A DNA stretch of 64,000 nucleotides from Sva-07 sp963747375 (GTDB lineage Bacteria > Actinomycetota > Acidimicrobiia > Acidimicrobiales > Ilumatobacteraceae), in the NCBI GenBank assembly GCA_963747375.1, contig CAVVFL010000017.1, positions 124,001 to 188,000 of the forward strand, given 5' to 3'. The position numbers were made by a program, and so were the translations under genes. Positions 63,200 through 64,000 of the stretch are shown here, in pieces. The notes under the pieces are model-generated. The model was not told the DNA's origin, did not search any database, and worked only from the letters and a program-made list of their open reading frames with translations. The first letter of the stretch is position 1. The number at the start of each line of letters is the position of its first letter.

Positions 63200-64000
63200 T
63201 CAGAACCCCAGACCGAAGCCGGGAAGGGCGGGGCTCGAATCGGGCTGCTCGATGACCTCGACGGTCGCCGATCCGACGGAACCGTCGGCGGCCTGGGCGA
63301 CCACGACCCGCTGCCCGCCCCGTGCGGCCGGATCGATGGGCAACCAGAGCAGGAACGCTCCGTCGGCATTCGTGGACGTGACCAGCGCGCTCGCAGGATC
63401 GTCACCGAACAGAATCGACACGGACGTGTCGGGCGGGAACCCGCGACCTCCCACACCGAGGCTGCTCCCGGCCGCCACCTCACTCCCGGCGACTTCGAAG
63501 ATCGGGTCGTAACGACCATCGCCACCTGCGAGCATGCTCGTGTACTGCCCGAGCGGCGTGACGATCTTGACGAGTGCTGAGCGGCGTCCCGGACCCGTGG
63601 GGCTGAAGGTGACCCCGACGCTGCAGGTGAATCGTGGGTTGAGCGCCTTACGGTCGCAGCTGTTGGTGGTGATCGCGAAGTCGGTGGCGTTGGCTCCGCT
63701 GACCTCGACTGACGACACCGACGTCGGCGTCAACGAGATGTTCTCGACGTCGAAGACGATCTCCGGGCTCGCCTGCCCGATGACGACGGCGCCGAAGTCC
63801 TGGCCGCCAGGATTCGCGCGCAACGCCGGGTCGCCGCCCGTACCGCGAACCGTCGAACTGACGCTGAACGCACCGAAGCCGGTTTCCGCCACCGTGAGCG
63901 TCGCCGACACCGGTCCCGGCGCGTCAGGCGTGAAGGTGAGCAGCACGGTGCAGTCCGCGCCAGGAGGCACCGGCGCTCCGAGCACGCATGTGCCCTGGTT
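63200..64000 (-). CDS. Choice-of-anchor-D-like surface protein (partial, N-terminus outside the window)
   Basis: Read on the minus strand, the open frame enters at the window edge and ends at 63200. NQGTCVLGAPVPPGADCTVLLTFTPDAPGPVSATLTV and FTCSVGVTFSPTGPGRRSALVKIV are the repeated CxVxxxFxP-x-G pattern of choice-of-anchor-D/ASPM-like beta domains. A final beta domain (EVAAGSSLGVGGRGFPPDTSVSILFG) is TIG-like. It is secreted-type and repetitive; binding or structural function is likely. Confidence 0.75.
   Translation of the reverse strand, partial: NQGTCVLGAPVPPGADCTVLLTFTPDAPGPVSATLTVAETGFGAFSVSSTVRGTGGDPALRANPGGQDFGAVVIGQASPEIVFDVENISLTPTSVSSVEVSGANATDFAITTNSCDRKALNPRFTCSVGVTFSPTGPGRRSALVKIVTPLGQYTSMLAGGDGRYDPIFEVAGSEVAAGSSLGVGGRGFPPDTSVSILFGDDPASALVTSTNADGAFLLWLPIDPAARGGQRVVVAQAADGSVGSATVEVIEQPDSSPALPGFGLGF

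Noticed and set aside
63500..64000. Contractile injection system locus suggested by the COG1470-like and surface proteins
   Set aside because: No sheath, tube, baseplate or AAA+ genes are present in the window, so the link is unsupported.

Overview
The window is a high-GC, gene-dense chromosomal stretch from an actinobacterium. Gene content (ClpC, DisA, RadA, a SigH/RsrA-type redox sigma pair, acyl-CoA carboxylase with a small epsilon-like subunit, crotonyl-CoA carboxylase/reductase, LppM-type lipoprotein) and the general style suggest the class Acidimicrobiia, Ilumatobacter-like; that placement is inference. It is core chromosome: I see no insertion sequence, prophage, CRISPR array or rRNA. 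One tRNA (Thr, anticodon CGT) is present.

Layout. 1-1.8 kb: sulfide-oxidation operon on the minus strand (SQR, a TusE/DsrC-like protein, a DsrE-like protein). 2-10.6 kb: tmk-holB, clpC with a strong terminator, an LppM-like lipoprotein, a thioredoxin-fold protein, radA, disA. 10.6-17.2 kb: GH18 protein, HAD phosphatase, Tat-exported PhoX, and divergent ccr and thl. 17.2-17.5 kb: a putative unannotated small RNA with tandem consensus promoters and a terminator. 17.5-20.5 kb: recR-dnaX and a lipoprotein. 20.5-28.7 kb: CopC-CopD fusion, ATP-dependent DNA ligase, acyl-CoA carboxylase, two proline-rich RDD proteins flanking a small AccE-like gene, a metallophosphoesterase and a decayed DUF222/HNH gene. 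28.7-31.7 kb: rmuC, xseA, xseB. 31.8-39.9 kb: a tightly overlapping carotenoid operon (crtE-crtI-crtB-cruF-crtD-like-glycosyltransferase), then plsY and a CrtA-like gene. 40-44.4 kb: two-component system, membrane haem protein, FMN-binding protein and ApbE, which together look like a flavinylated extracytoplasmic electron-transfer module. 44.4-54.6 kb: cyclopropane synthase family protein, PPK2, SulP, diacylglycerol-kinase family protein, MarR with a divergent hydrolase, SigH-like factor with its zinc anti-sigma, tilS, and a phosphatase-like protein without its catalytic Cys. 54.6-64 kb: M23 peptidase, epimerase, degenerate acyltransferase, hydrolase, FAD amine-oxidase-like protein, hemB-hemL, and two surface-type beta-domain proteins.

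Two window-wide patterns matter. First, about twenty conserved genes are broken by a single extra base and essentially always shift +1. This fits residual insertion errors from long-read sequencing better than gene decay, so those genes are annotated across the break as probably intact. Second, many starts have a TAnnnT-like hexamer 6-9 bases upstream and no Shine-Dalgarno sequence, which suggests widespread leaderless transcription; I used it to choose several starts.

The most interesting unexplained signals are the small RNA at 17.3 kb, a near-identical promoter-like block at the same distance from the DNA-repair genes radA and rmuC, two interlocked perfect inverted repeats at 55.3 kb, a perfect 14-bp palindrome on the ccr promoter, and a CsoR/CstR-like operator upstream of SQR.
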